Origin: Isoetes taiwanensis
Lineage: Eukaryota; Streptophyta; Lycopodiopsida; Isoetales; Isoetaceae
Direction: 5' to 3'
Assembly (NCBI GenBank): GCA_021234155.1
Contig: JAJEKV010000033.1
Location: forward strand, 13,771,422 to 13,835,421
DNA length: 64,000 nucleotides
The translations under genes and the position numbers were made by a program. This document shows, in pieces, positions 11,381 to 22,479 of this stretch. Numbering within the stretch: the stretch's first letter is position 1; the number at the start of each line of letters is the position of its first letter. The notes under the pieces are model-generated. The model made no database searches. It was not told the DNA's origin and was given only the letters and a program-made list of their open reading frames with translations.

Positions 11381-12706
11381 TCTCGACTCGCGAGTCGAGA
11401 AAAACTCGCTTCCTTTCAATACCTTTTTTTTTTTCATTCTCGACTCAAGGCGATGAGAAAACTCGCTTCCTTTCTCGACAGATATCATTTCGGGAGTTCC
11501 ATGTCAACGACTTCGATCATTGTCAATATCTAGCGGCGGTTCACGCCCCGAGGAGGACAATGCACTCCACAAAGACAATCCAGATAAAGACACCGCCACA
11601 ACTTTAAAGGACCCAAAAGATAATGATCCCAAGATATGGATCCCGATGAACCGAAATATGGTCGAGCCAAACCCAACCGATCCAAACCGGTCCCGCCAAG
11701 CTTGTAATATTTGACGCCAATGGAGTATTATACAAAGATACCCACGATAAAGACGCCCCCGAGATTAACACCTCACGCATCCCACCAAAACGCGAGCATA
11801 AAAATAGTGTATCCGAGGCCTAGAGCTAAGGAAATTATTGAATGGTGCCCTCGCGGGGGATTCGGCGGGCATATGGTCTTGTATGGCAAAGAAAAAAATA
11901 TTGTCAATGTTCTTGGTGTTCTCGGCCTTCCAATTTTAGTTCAAGTTCGCTGGGGAAACCAAAGGGTCGAAGCATGTGTGGACCTCTATCCGTACCCACC
12001 ACAAAGGGAAGCCTATAATGGTGAAAAGGCCGACATGGTTTATGAGCAATTCCGTGACTATGGCAAACACAACACTGATCATAGATCTACTCACCTACAA
12101 GTGCTATCATAACGCGCAAAATAAAATACAATTGCTAAGCCATATCGACTGGAAGAGTATGAGACTCCGATAGGTGGTTGTCCTTCGGATCAGATCCCTG
12201 CCTTGGCGGAATCCCTCTTTTGCCATTCTTGTCGATGTGATTAGGAACTATCCGAGCTCACTAACCCCGATCCAGAGCAAGGCGACATCATGAAAGCTAT
12301 GGACGCACAAATATTTTGGTGAACAAGAAGAGTGACCGCCGTGATAGTCAAATTGTGTGAATATTGTAAACAAACGCGGAACACATGTATTGAACATTTT
12401 GTAATGAATATACTTGTATATTGAGTTGCCGCTTTCTCGACTCACGAGTCGAAAGGCATGTTTGTCCCGTTGATGAGACCATTTGTATGCTTGATTGTGG
12501 ACCGATGCAGCCACAATCTATTATGATAATGCTTGTACATTGCGTTAGGTCTTTCGACTCGGCGAAGTGAGAAAGGCAACCGGTTGTCCCCGCTGGATCT
12601 AAACCATTCGTGATGCTTCCGCAGGTGGGATTGGATGCAACCATATTCTAATGAGAATGGTTGTACTTTCACTTTTATAGCCTTTCTCGACTCGGAACAG
12701 AAAGAG
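11381..12706. repeat. Dispersed TTTCTCGACTC hairpin family (five copies)
   Basis: The first copy, 11381-11400, is the perfect 20-bp palindrome TCTCGACTCGCGAGTCGAGA. Degenerate versions follow at about 11438-11457, 12433-12456, 12552-12575 and 12682-12705. The first two are each followed by the same AAAACTCGCTTCCTTTC, so they are a short tandem duplication. The last three sit in a tandem repeat of about 120-130 bp that also carries ATGA.AAT.CTTGTA. Potential hairpin-forming DNA or RNA; function unknown. Confidence 0.8.
11711..12112 (+). other. Hypothetical ORF, 133 codons, no family
   Basis: An ATG-initiated + strand ORF of 133 codons lies between hairpin repeats. It contains PRAKEIIEWCPRGGFGGHMV, ILVQVRWGNQRVEACVDLYP and a basic N-terminus. 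I recognise no domain. It is preceded by another ORF (11520-11714) in a different frame that is rich in Asp, Asn, Pro and Lys. Both may be exons of a decayed transposon gene, or chance. No promoter or partner gene is evident. Confidence 0.2.
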
Positions 12707-12770
12707 ACTACTGGCCATTGGATGCGCTTGTATGGAATGAATGTTCTCCATTGTAATTTGATTTCAACAT
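12400..12770. repeat. Degenerate ~120-130-bp tandem repeat, three copies
   Basis: Three units begin at roughly 12401, 12522 and 12651 with ATGAATATACTTGTAT, ATGATAATGCTTGTACATT and ATGAGAATGGTTGTACTTT. Each contains one TTTC(TC)GACTC hairpin about 30 bp downstream and a GATGC...CCA segment after that. Overlapping minus-strand ORFs across this block are by-products of the repeat. Confidence 0.6.
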
Positions 12771-12783
12771 TCTTTTCTTCGCT

Positions 12784-14764
12784 TTGACTAATGGCACCGC
12801 AATTGTTAATCATACTCTCCTTGCTCCGTGTAGTTCAGCACGATCCGACACCCGCCAATGCATCCCGCCAAGCATCACAGACCGCCCCAGCGGTAATGCA
12901 TCCCGCCAAGGCGGAAGAAATACCGCTCGGGTGATGCATCCCTGGCCACGCTACACTCTTGCCCGCCTTTGGGATAAGGTTGCTCATGACCAGACGCATA
13001 TGCACACCCACGGGGATAAAGAACAGCGTAAGAATAAAGAGATACCCAGAAGCTCAAAGCATCTTGCAAGCATTGCATAACATCCACTCGAGGTTGGGAA
13101 GGAGCATATTCGATGAAAGGTCAAGGGAGGCGAAAGTGGAGAAGTCTGCGGGTGTCGGGCCGGGTAGCTCCTCCAGAGGCACCTCCACGGAGGCATTCCA
13201 CACTCTTCAAAGTTGCCCACAAGGCTTACACCGGGCGGAAGAAGCGCCGCAAGTTAATCCCCTAAGGTGGGACCACCTACCACGACGATAATCAGAGGTG
13301 ACAAAGAAGACCGCCATGGTCTCAAGGTCCCATGTAAAATACATTGTACCTATTCAATTTATTAATAAAAATTCTTCCAACTAGATCTTTGGTTTCAATC
13401 TTTAATGAATTTCCTTTGTTTCAGCTTTGCATTGTTCTTGTTCTCACTCGCAACCGTAGAGAAAACTGGAGCAAAGCTTGATGCAGAGTTTTAGACAAAA
13501 ATTCAATTAAGGATAGTTTCGGGTCGGGGTGCTCCTTTTATGTAAATTAATGTGGTTCCAAAAAAATGGAATGGAATGAGTCCCACTTTTTAATTAAATA
13601 CGACTTACCAAAGTATGCTGCATTATAATATCAGTACCACTTTCAAAGCAAACAACGGAGTCAAATACACGCATGTATAGCACATAGTATTCGCTTTAGG
13701 CATATGAGAATTATAGCATGCATCAATGCCACAAATTCTAATCCCGTAACTTAGAGCTTGAACTAGGATATATAAGTATGTCAATCAACACTTCTTCAGA
13801 GTTGATAATCTAAAAAATATACAGGCAAAATATGAACTAAAATCTATGAAAAAACGAAATTTGAAACATGCGTTGAATCCCTCGCCCGCTAAGCATAGCG
13901 CGATTTTTTCTTAGGTAATCGTGAGCAATGGGCGATGTGCAATGCCCCGCTTCCCCGTGGATACTTCGCTACCGGGTCTTGTGCTCCATAACCGTTCTGG
14001 TGGCCATCTCCAGAATGCAAAATTCAAAATCTAAAAAGCATTCAATGCCTCCGGGCCCCGTGCCCAATGATGATAACCGTATGTTAGTTACAAGATTAAA
14101 TGCAGAGTTGTGGCATGCCCATTCCTTCCCCGCTCAATGTCAAGCTTTGAACATCGCTTAAGAGAAAAACGGATTGGTCCAAGGGCCGCAGAGGCAACAC
14201 TAGCCACTGGTGAAGACGCTTAAGAGAAATAAAAAGCGTATGTATGTAAAGACGAAAGTAAGAAATCAAGCAACGGAGTGGTCATGGAGAGTCCGTGAGT
14301 CCGTAGAGTCGGAAGGAAGAAGATCGTGGTCCTATCTTATCTCCACGCCAATTTTAGCAATTTTTTAATTTTGTCCGTCAGAGATTTTAAAAATAAACAT
14401 CTAATGGTGTAGGCTATGCCACCTAAGATGTTGATGACATGGAGGTGCTAATGGATAGGCTAGAATTGCAAGAAAGGTTGTAGGCTTGGTTAGTCCGCGT
14501 GTAAAAAAAATAAAAGAAAAATATTTTTCAAAAATACAAAGAAAATAGCCCTTAAAGCACCACTAAGCACCATGTGTCGCTGACAGAAAATGTGTCCCCC
14601 ACCTCCATGCTTTGACCCAATGTTAGATGTAAATACAATGTGCAGCTAGGTTAATCCTTCTGAGAAATACCCAAAACTTGTATTTGATAAAGCTAATATC
14701 CTTAAGTCGCATCTCCATCAATCAAGGAGGGTTCCCTACAACACCTTTGAAATAGATTTCAAAC
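12784..14764. other. Gene-free stretch
   Basis: The first 500 bp are GC-richer, with repeated ATGCATCCCGCCAA motifs (around 12857, 12895, 12935) that open chance ORFs in several frames. From 13.3 to 14.76 kb the sequence is A+T-rich without recognisable genes or repeats. Confidence 0.4.
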
Positions 14765-16390
14765 ATACTTTTTTATAATGCATTAATTACAAATTTATGA
14801 ATGTCTTGTCACCGCAAAAAACACCCCGACTTCTAATTGCCATATCTAGAGGAGGGCAGGCCCAAACTCGCTCCACAGCTTCTTCTTGCTCCATCTCAAC
14901 CGCAGTAGTATCAAAACTCCTACCCCAAAACGCAAAACCCTTCTAGAACCCGGCAACCCATGTGGTTTACGCTTTGGAGGCCCCTCTCCTTGGTCGATTC
15001 GCCGACCTTGCCATGTGTCTTGACGCGGGAGAGGGTGTTAACGCCGTGAGCACGGACCCTAAAATTCCCTGAAGCCGCTTTGCCCCAAAAGTCCTCTCCT
15101 CAAGGCCCCTCCGGGACCTGACGGCACCTTCCCTCTCCGAACCGCGGATTTGGCTCTCAATGGACTCAAACATCGACATGCCCTCCAAGTTCCGTTAGAA
15201 GACCACCCTCCTCCAAGAAGTGCCAAAGTAGCTCATATCCAAAGACGCCATAGTCAATTGGCCTAGGATGTGGATGCCTGGATAACGCCTTTGTAGAGCG
15301 TGAGTGTTTCTTTCTTTTGACCGATCTTGGAATCTTTTGGACCTTCTTCGAAGAAGGGCCCTTGAATGCGTGGATTCAACGGGCTTGATAGGGGAACCGC
15401 CCGGAGGGTGGTCATTAGCATGCACGCCCATCGTGGGAGCCGGGCAGAAAGGCTGCCTCGTGAACTTTTTTGATCCCCTCATAGGGTTGGACTCTCCCCT
15501 CCTATAAGGCAGCCGCAAGGTCCCCGCCTTGTTTGACTTGGGGAAGGGTGCCCCCGCCGTTGCCCCACAATGGGCTGCCCCGGACCGCTCTAATATTAAC
15601 TCTTTAGACCTTCTCCTAAAAATTCAAAATTGGGCTATGTGCCGCTTATGAATTGGGAATCTAGCTGGCCAAAAATCAGAATTTTATTTTTGTACAATGC
15701 ATTAATTACTTAATTTATGAATATCTTGCCACGCAAAAGCCCCGACTTCTAATTGCTACATCGGAGGAGGAGAGGCCTAAACTCCGCTCCGCTGGGTTTT
15801 CCTTGCTCCGTGTTCTCAATCGCAGCCTTCTGCGGCCACGCCCCAATCAAGGCTCCAACTTCCACCCAAACTCCATTCCTACAATCCCCTTGCATTCCCA
15901 ACTTCTCCCAAACTCCGTTCGCCAGCCTTCCTTGCTCCGCTCTCAATCGCAGAACTTCCGCCTCAACAGAACAAAAACTCGCCCCCAAAATGCAAACCCC
16001 TTCTAGAACCTCGCAAACCCACGTGGTTTACGCTTCGCAGGCCCTCTCCTTGTCGATTTGGCCGGGACCGCGCGCCGTGGTCTTGATGTGGAGGGGGGGG
16101 CTATTGACGCCGTGAGCACGGACCCTAAAATTCCCTCGGGGAGCTGCTTTTGCCCTCTAAAAAGTCCTCTCCCCAAGGCCCGGGGGACTTCCGCAACTCT
16201 CTCAGAATCGCGGATTTGGCTCGCCAATGGAATCGAACGCCGATATTGCCTTGGGGACCAAGTTTAAGCCTGTAAGACCACCCTCCTTCAAGAAGCTTTT
16301 CCAAAGTAGCTCATGTCCAGCAAGTACCGTGTAGTAAATTGACCTAGGATGTGGATGCCTGATACGCCGCAGTAGGGCGGAGTATAAGCC
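14765..16390. repeat. Repeat family R1, tandem duplication (copies A and B)
   Basis: Copy A (about 14765-15680) and copy B (about 15682-16390, truncated at its right end) are direct repeats about 917 bp apart. Shared landmarks include ATAATGCATTAATTAC, CCCCGACTTCTAATTGC, GTGGTTTACGCTT, GCCGTGAGCACGGACCCTAA, CGCGGATTTGGCT and CCTAGGATGTGGATGCCTG. The right half of A (15300-15600) also matches 55.67-55.92 kb. The same family forms the foldback at 54.4-55.6 kb, 39 kb away. Numerous ORFs up to 120 codons overlap on both strands, but reading frames are not conserved between copies, so no protein is supported. Confidence 0.8.
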
Positions 16391-18440
16391 GCGGAGTGTA
16401 GGGCATGAGCAAAACAAAGCCATGGCCATCTCATTGCAATTTATTTCATCAATTCCTCTTCTCGAAGTTGCCAAAGAGAGGCCAAAAGCCCATTACCCAT
16501 TAGCCTATATTAACATTCAAACTACCCAACGCCATGTTTTTTTTGGTAATGTGGTTTTAACATGTTAAAGACCCGTGATATAATCATGGTTTAAAAGTGA
16601 TGGCATGATATTAATGGGGCTCCTCAAACTACTAATAACACATTACTACCCCATTGTTTGTAAACAATCACATGGAATGATCACAAAAGATGAATAATCA
16701 TTGATGTAAAGCTCCATCAAGGTGGGCTTTTTACTAGTAATATATTAAAAAAGAAAAGAAAAGTTATTGTCGCTATCGCTATACACATAGTATAACCACG
16801 CGGTACATATGTCATTGAACAAACTGTTGTTTTCCCTATACATTGCCACAATAAATGATCATAACTAGTCACTAGACATCCAAACCCATGCCTCATTTTC
16901 ATCATCATAAAATAATAATAATAATAATAATAACTAGTAAAAAGGCACTAGGTCAGAGAAAATAAAGGCTGAGGGAAAAATTTGTATTGAAATTTATTGT
17001 TCGTGGTTGGAATAGTTTTAATGTTGTTTATATGATCCCTCTTCGCTTAAGATACCAAGATTTTTTAGTTTTAGATGGGCAAGATATGAGGTTGTTGTAG
17101 CCATCTTTTATTTGTGTTGTAAAGGTTTATGTAACGCCTTTTCGATTTCGCTTTGCCATTTTATTGGTTTTGGTTTCTTCTAGAAGGTCCATGTGGAAGT
17201 TCTTTTCGTCACGGTTTGTATTTCCGGACGTCACGCCATTTTGAGATTTGGGTTTGATTTGTCTTGTTTTGTACCTTGTTGATAGGTTTGTTGTTTGTCC
17301 GATGTATTTCTTTGTTGTTCTTATTGCACGTTAGGCAATATATCTTTATCGGCGGTGTTGTTTTGCCTGTGTCATTGTTAGGTGTGTTAGGAGTTGATTT
17401 ATGTATGTAGATGTTTTGTTTGTTCCTTATTATTTAGTTTTAGATTACATGTGTTTATGATTATTAAAGTAGCATTTGAGATTGAAATTGTATTGTGTTA
17501 TCTTTGATAGTTTAAGTAGATGAATAGTTTTAGCATATCAAAAAAAAATATGATAGTGAGGTTTATGAGTCTATTAACCACATCTGAGTATGGTCCGAAA
17601 GAAGTCAATATTTCCAAATAATTCTAAGGCAAGTTTGTCGCCAAATACATATGTTGCCTTTTCTATTGTCATTGGATTGTTGGTTTTATGATCATGGTTA
17701 TATAACTTCATTAGTGTTGTCATCATCCTGCTGGCCTCGATTGTTTATTTAGAGATAGATATCTGCCTATCGCCAAGTTATAGCCACATGCAATATAGAA
17801 GCTTGATAGGTTGTGATGCCCTCTCGAGATGGTTGCAAGGTGTTGAATTCTTGTTTTTTGGTCATGTTGTCGAAGTTGGCTTCGACATTCTTTTTCCTTA
17901 GGATGTGTTTGACAAACAACGGAAAAGAATTGTCGCTTGATTCGTATTCGCTTGCTTTTTTTTTTTAGGTTTACCTTCACCGGTTCGTTCTTTGTTGTTT
18001 TCTTTTGTTTGAAGACCTTCATTTGCTCGGTTGTTTTTGTGTGAAGCTCGAGTTCGAAGACCTGCTTTGCCAACCTTTTATGATTTGTTGGGCTCGATTC
18101 CACAAATGTTTACATAGCGCATCATGGAGTCTGTCTAGTGTTTTTGTTGTTGCGGTAGATGATGATGGCTTTGGCTTTTTTGTTTTTGTTGTTTTTATGT
18201 TCAGTAGTATGTCTTGTAGAACTACAAGTATAGATTAATATTAGTTTTGATATTCATTTAGATGTATGAGTTTAAACTTGTTTGGGATGCTTACTTGGCT
18301 AACCTTGAGGACGCTTCTTCGATGTGCTCTTATCAAGCACGCTTTGTCGTTTGCCCATTATGATTCCGAAATATCAAGGTGTTCAAATTTTTTTTTATTA
18401 TTATTTATTTCTAGAGGCTTATACTGTTAGTATTTACCTA
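16391..18440. other. Gene-free stretch with short simple repeats
   Basis: (AAT)n of about 27 bp at 16909-16935. From 17.0 to 18.3 kb the + strand is T/G-rich. A 126-codon basic minus-strand ORF (18103-17723) lies downstream of the helicase tail but shows no family features. No gene is supported. Confidence 0.4.
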
Positions 18441-18739
18441 AAGCGAGCCATGCGAGGTCGTTGTTGTTAACCTAAGTCCGCCGCTTGTATTGGCCTCACT
18501 ACTCTTATTTGATCTCTTGTTTTAACTCTGGGAGAACATTACATATAGTAGACCAGAGAAAATGCTAACTTAACAACGATGATAGCTTTTCCTTCTATGG
18601 TTCCTCCTTGTGACTTGTGTGCAATGATTGCATACGACAAGGCAATTGGGAACGTCTTCTTGTAGAAATGTTTGCCTTCATGGTATTTGTGCCGTTTGTT
18701 TGAAGATCCTCGCCGAACTTGAACTTGAAGATTAGCCAT
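18440..18739 (-). pseudogene. PIF1/Helitron-type helicase C-terminal fragment
   Basis: A 66-codon minus-strand ORF (18739-18539) contains TFPIALSYAIIAHKSQGGTI, the late motif of PIF1/RecD-like superfamily 1 helicases (usual form ..HKSQG.T). Immediately after its stop another frame reads SRVKTRDQIRVV, fitting the final S-R-V block of the same domain, so one frameshift separates the two. In plant genomes such fragments usually come from Helitron Rep-helicases, but a host PIF1 pseudogene is possible. No Walker A motif, Rep domain or convincing Helitron ends were found nearby. Confidence 0.6.
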
Positions 18740-19760
18740 TGATTGCTCTTGTTAATCAATCAATTAAATTTTGATAATGGTTTCTTTGGAAAGAAGGTGC
18801 CTATTGTTAGAAGGATCAAGTGTGCCAATTATTGGTTAAGTTCATTTGTGCTTACGCTTATTGGTCGCTTGTTAATTTGTTAGCCTTAGATCTTAAAAAT
18901 TAAGATCCTACGATAAATTAAGTTTTGAAAATCCTATTCCATTTGTATGTTGTACGGCTAATGTGGCATATATATACAATGTAGAGAAGATTCAAAATAG
19001 CTATGTTTTGTTGAAATGTGGTCAACATGTTGATGTGTGTTGGTTGATTGTTACCGCCTACCCTCGTATGCCTATACCTTTATACCAAATGGTTTGACAT
19101 GCAAAGATCCTTGAAAGTCGGGTAATTGTTCCCGCTTTGATTCATTTTGATCAATTCCAATAATTTTACAGCAAAGCATTCCCGAAGGGTCGGGTCATTA
19201 TTACGCTCTATCACATTTATACCTGAGTTCCAATAACTTTACAGTAAAGATTCTCAAGGCCTAATTAGGTATACTTATATCTCGGCCCAATAACTTTAAA
19301 GGCATATTTAGACCTCACTTTGAATAACTTTCGGGGGTTCTTCATTGGTTACACTTTCAATAACTTTATAATAATATTCCAAGAGAGCTATATGCTCTTG
19401 AAAATCGCGATCTTGGGAAGCAAGCTCTAAACTTTATTTATTTGTCATGCAAGATAGCCATTTATTTGAGAGATCTTACATCTCTATAAGTTAAAAGTCA
19501 GATTCCAACAGTCTAAATAGAATATAGTCTAATTTCGATAAATCAAACTTTGTGGTCATAGAATACAACTTAATAATTTGCTAGGGACAAATTCCACCTT
19601 TAGGTTTTAAAGTTTGAGACCAATGGTGGCAAATTCCAGCCATAACAATTTTAGGAATCACTTCAAGAATTGTGCATTTTCTTTCAAATAATAAGTCTAG
19701 AGACAACCTACTTACAAAAACACCAACCGTCAATCACATTATTATGGGACTACTATAACT
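18740..19760. other. Gene-free stretch with recurrent CAATAACTTTA motif
   Basis: No coding signal. A CAATAA(C/T)TTTA-like motif recurs five times between about 19150 and 19370 at 40-70 bp spacing, suggesting a very degenerate tandem repeat. Nothing else is seen. Confidence 0.35.
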
Positions 19761-19764
19761 TGAA

Positions 19765-20430
19765 AGGCCAGATTCAACATGCTATAACTAGTATGTTATT
19801 CAACACCTCATAAAAACCGGGATGGCCAATCATTGTACTTATGAGAAAGAGGGAGGAGAGATCAAAAACTTATATTGAATTTGTCTTTTTGTATTTATCT
19901 GCCGGTGTGGAAATGGGGAGGCCAAATGCAAAGCAAACAAGTGTAAGTGCCCTGTAGGATGCTAGATGTGAACTCTTTGGCAAGAAGTGGGTGGGGCCGA
20001 TTCTGTATTTTCCGAATAATGTTTAATCCTTTGGTGTGTCTAACAAACTTAAGTGGGGCTATTCCAACAAACAATCATGGCAATGCTAGTTTGCAAATTC
20101 ATCATTTGGTGAAAATCCAAACCACTATCACTAGCATGTTATTCAACACCATAAAACTGGAGATGGCCAATCATTGTACTTATGAGAAAAAGGGAGGAGA
20201 GATCAAAAACTTATATTGAATTTGTCTTTTTATTTATATGCAGACTTAAAATTTCAGTGTGGAAATGGGGAAGCCAAATGCAAAGCAGCAAGTGTAAGCT
20301 GGGCAAGAAGTCAGTGACGGATTCGTATTTTTCGTAATGTTTTAATCCTTTGATGTGTCTAACAAACTTAAGTGGGGCTATTCCAACAAAACAATCATGG
20401 CGGCTTCTTCGTTTAGAAGGGAACTCTATC
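19765..20430. repeat. Direct tandem duplication, ~340-bp unit
   Basis: Two copies start near 19770 and 20105. Shared blocks are GTATGTTATTCAACACC, GATGGCCAATCATTGTACTT (19813 and 20161), GGAGAGATCAAAAACTTATA, TGGAAATGGGGA.GCCAAATG and AACTTAAGTGGGGCTATTCC. The copies differ mainly by small indels. No conserved ORF is present. Confidence 0.75.
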
Positions 20431-20684
20431 GCTCATTTAGCAACAAAATTGTACATTTAAGAATATAAGCCTTTTCAAAGGGGGTTCGGATCGGGATGAT
20501 CCAACTAGAGATAATTCCATGAGAGTCAAACAGGCTTACTTACAAGAGGGCTTGTAGATCAGATGAGATAAGCTAGAGGCAATAGGTATGTAAAAATTAT
20601 GTCAACATGTGGCTTTAACAATCCAAGCTAGCACAAAAGGTAACCTAAGAAGATTGGTAAAAAGAGCTTCTAGATAGCAAAAAT

Positions 20685-20821
<137 letters not shown>

Positions 20822-21099
20822 CCGGTGTCGTCATTTATAGACAAACATGTCGTAATAGTCGCCGCTCAATCCACATGCACAAGCGCCGCTCATGGTTCAT
20901 CGATGTTCTCAGAACTTTTTAACGTAAAGCGGGGCGTTTTTTGCAGCCTCTTTTTTGTTTCTAAGAGGCTACGGGGAGATTTTTGGAGGATTTTTTATTT
21001 TTGGCACGGATCATCATTAGGATCCTTTCCAAGCTTCAATCAAGCATCAAAAGATATGTGAATGGATCAAAAACTCTATTTTTGAATCTAGGCTCATTT

Positions 21100-21560
21100 T
21101 TTGATAGATTTAGGGCTTCTTGTTTGTTCTTCCATTCCATCCCAATTCAATCCTCCTCTTCTTTCCATCCTTGTTTTTTTCCAATCCCTTTCTCCTCTTC
21201 ATTTTTTTCTAATCCTCCTCCTTCTTCCAATCTTCCATTCTTTAATTTTTTTCCTCATAATCTTCCGTTCTTCTTCTTCCAATCTTTCATTCCTTTTCTT
21301 CTTCTTCCTTATTCTTTTTCTTCTTCCTCATTTTCTCCTCCTGCTATTCAATCTCCCTCCTCCTCCTCCTCCTCCTCCTCCTCCTCCTCTTTTTTTCCAT
21401 GGAAGAAGAGGGATGTCGTTGAAAGACGAGGCCCTTTTTTTCCTCTATTTTTTATAGCAAGAAGGGGACACCGATTTGAAAGACGAGGCCCCTTCTTTTT
21501 GTTCTTCCTTCTTTTTTTTTTTTTTGATGTCAATGTCAATAGTTTTTTTTAATGTCAATG
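21100..21560. repeat. Pyrimidine-rich tract with (TCC)n and short TTTTAATGTCAATG repeats
   Basis: The + strand from 21120 to 21400 is nearly all C/T with a pure (TCC)n array at about 21356-21391. GAAAGACGAGGCCC occurs twice (21420 and 21479). After 21530, AATGTCAATG(GTTTTTTTT) is repeated about five times (to 21625). A long Phe/Ser/Pro ORF through this tract is a by-product of its composition. Confidence 0.8.
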
Positions 21561-21807
21561 TCAAAGATTTTAATGCCAATGGTTTTTTTTAATGTCAATG
21601 GTTTTTTTAATGTCAATGGTTTTTTTTCTTTCATTTTATTTATGCGAAAGTTTTCTAATCATTAAATGCCTTTTTTTCATGTACACTCTTAACAAAATGT
21701 GTTGCTCTTGGAAATCAATTTTGCACCTCGTGAACATTCTAGGTAAGAATTTGAGTTTGAATAGGAGAATAAAATTTTAATGTTTTATTTAGGTTAAAAA
21801 AAAACTT

Positions 21808-22190
21808 GGGGAGACTTGGGCAAGGGCATGGTCGACTCCACCTTGAGTGGAGTGGACTAGGTGTTTTGGGTCTAAGCTCACCGTTTACTGTCGTAATTTT
21901 ATTGATTGACGTATTTAGTTTAGAAAAAATTGGGGAGACTTGGACAAGTGCATGACTAGGTGTTTCGGGTCCAAGCTCACCGTTTACTCTTGTTTATTTG
22001 TTTATTAATATATCAATAAATAGGAATCTTTACGGGATTAGACAAGGGCGTGGTCGGCTCCACCTTGAGTGGAGAGGACTTGGTGTACCGGGTCCATTCT
22101 CTATTTAATTTATTACCTTAACGGCTTGGACAAGGACATGGTTGGCTCCACCTTGAGTGGAGAGGACCAGGTGTACTGGGTCCATAGCAG
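21808..22190. repeat. Four-copy hairpin repeat CTCCACCTTGAGTGGAG
   Basis: Four degenerate units of about 60-85 bp (near 21808, 21931, 22036, 22128) share GACTTGG.CAAGGGCATGG...GACTAGGTGT.(T/C)(C/T)GGGTC. Copies 1, 3 and 4 contain the 17-bp hairpin CTCCACCTTGAGTGGAG at 21836-21852, 22058-22074 and 22146-22162. Copy 2 lacks exactly the hairpin segment. Confidence 0.8.
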
Positions 22191-22479
22191 TGATAGCACC
22201 TCCCTTTTTTATATCTTGTTTGTTTCTTCAAATTTTAAACAAAAAAGGAAAAATAAAAGGCTAAGTCAGTTAGGGTTTTGAAAAAATCGCATTATTGATT
22301 TTCGGGTTCCTAATTAAGAATGTTGTTTTTAAAACATGTTAGGGATGTCAAAGAAACACTAATGTGGGGTGGTTAAGAGCAAGAAAAAATTTCGGTAATT
22401 GGTTTTTTAAAAAACTAATAAGAGGGAAATTAACTAATAAGAAAGAAGGTAAAGATTCATAAAATGAATCTAAATTGGT

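Noticed and set aside
16925-16955. Helitron 3' end (CTAGT on the minus strand)
   Set aside because: No preceding stable hairpin, and the five bases occur by chance often.
20983-21552. 189-codon Phe/Ser-rich ORF and its overlapping frame
   Set aside because: Arises from the pyrimidine-rich tract; both + strand frames are open for compositional reasons, no family.
21808-22190. CRISPR-like array
   Set aside because: Only four irregularly spaced, degenerate units in a plant nuclear context; no spacers of constant size.
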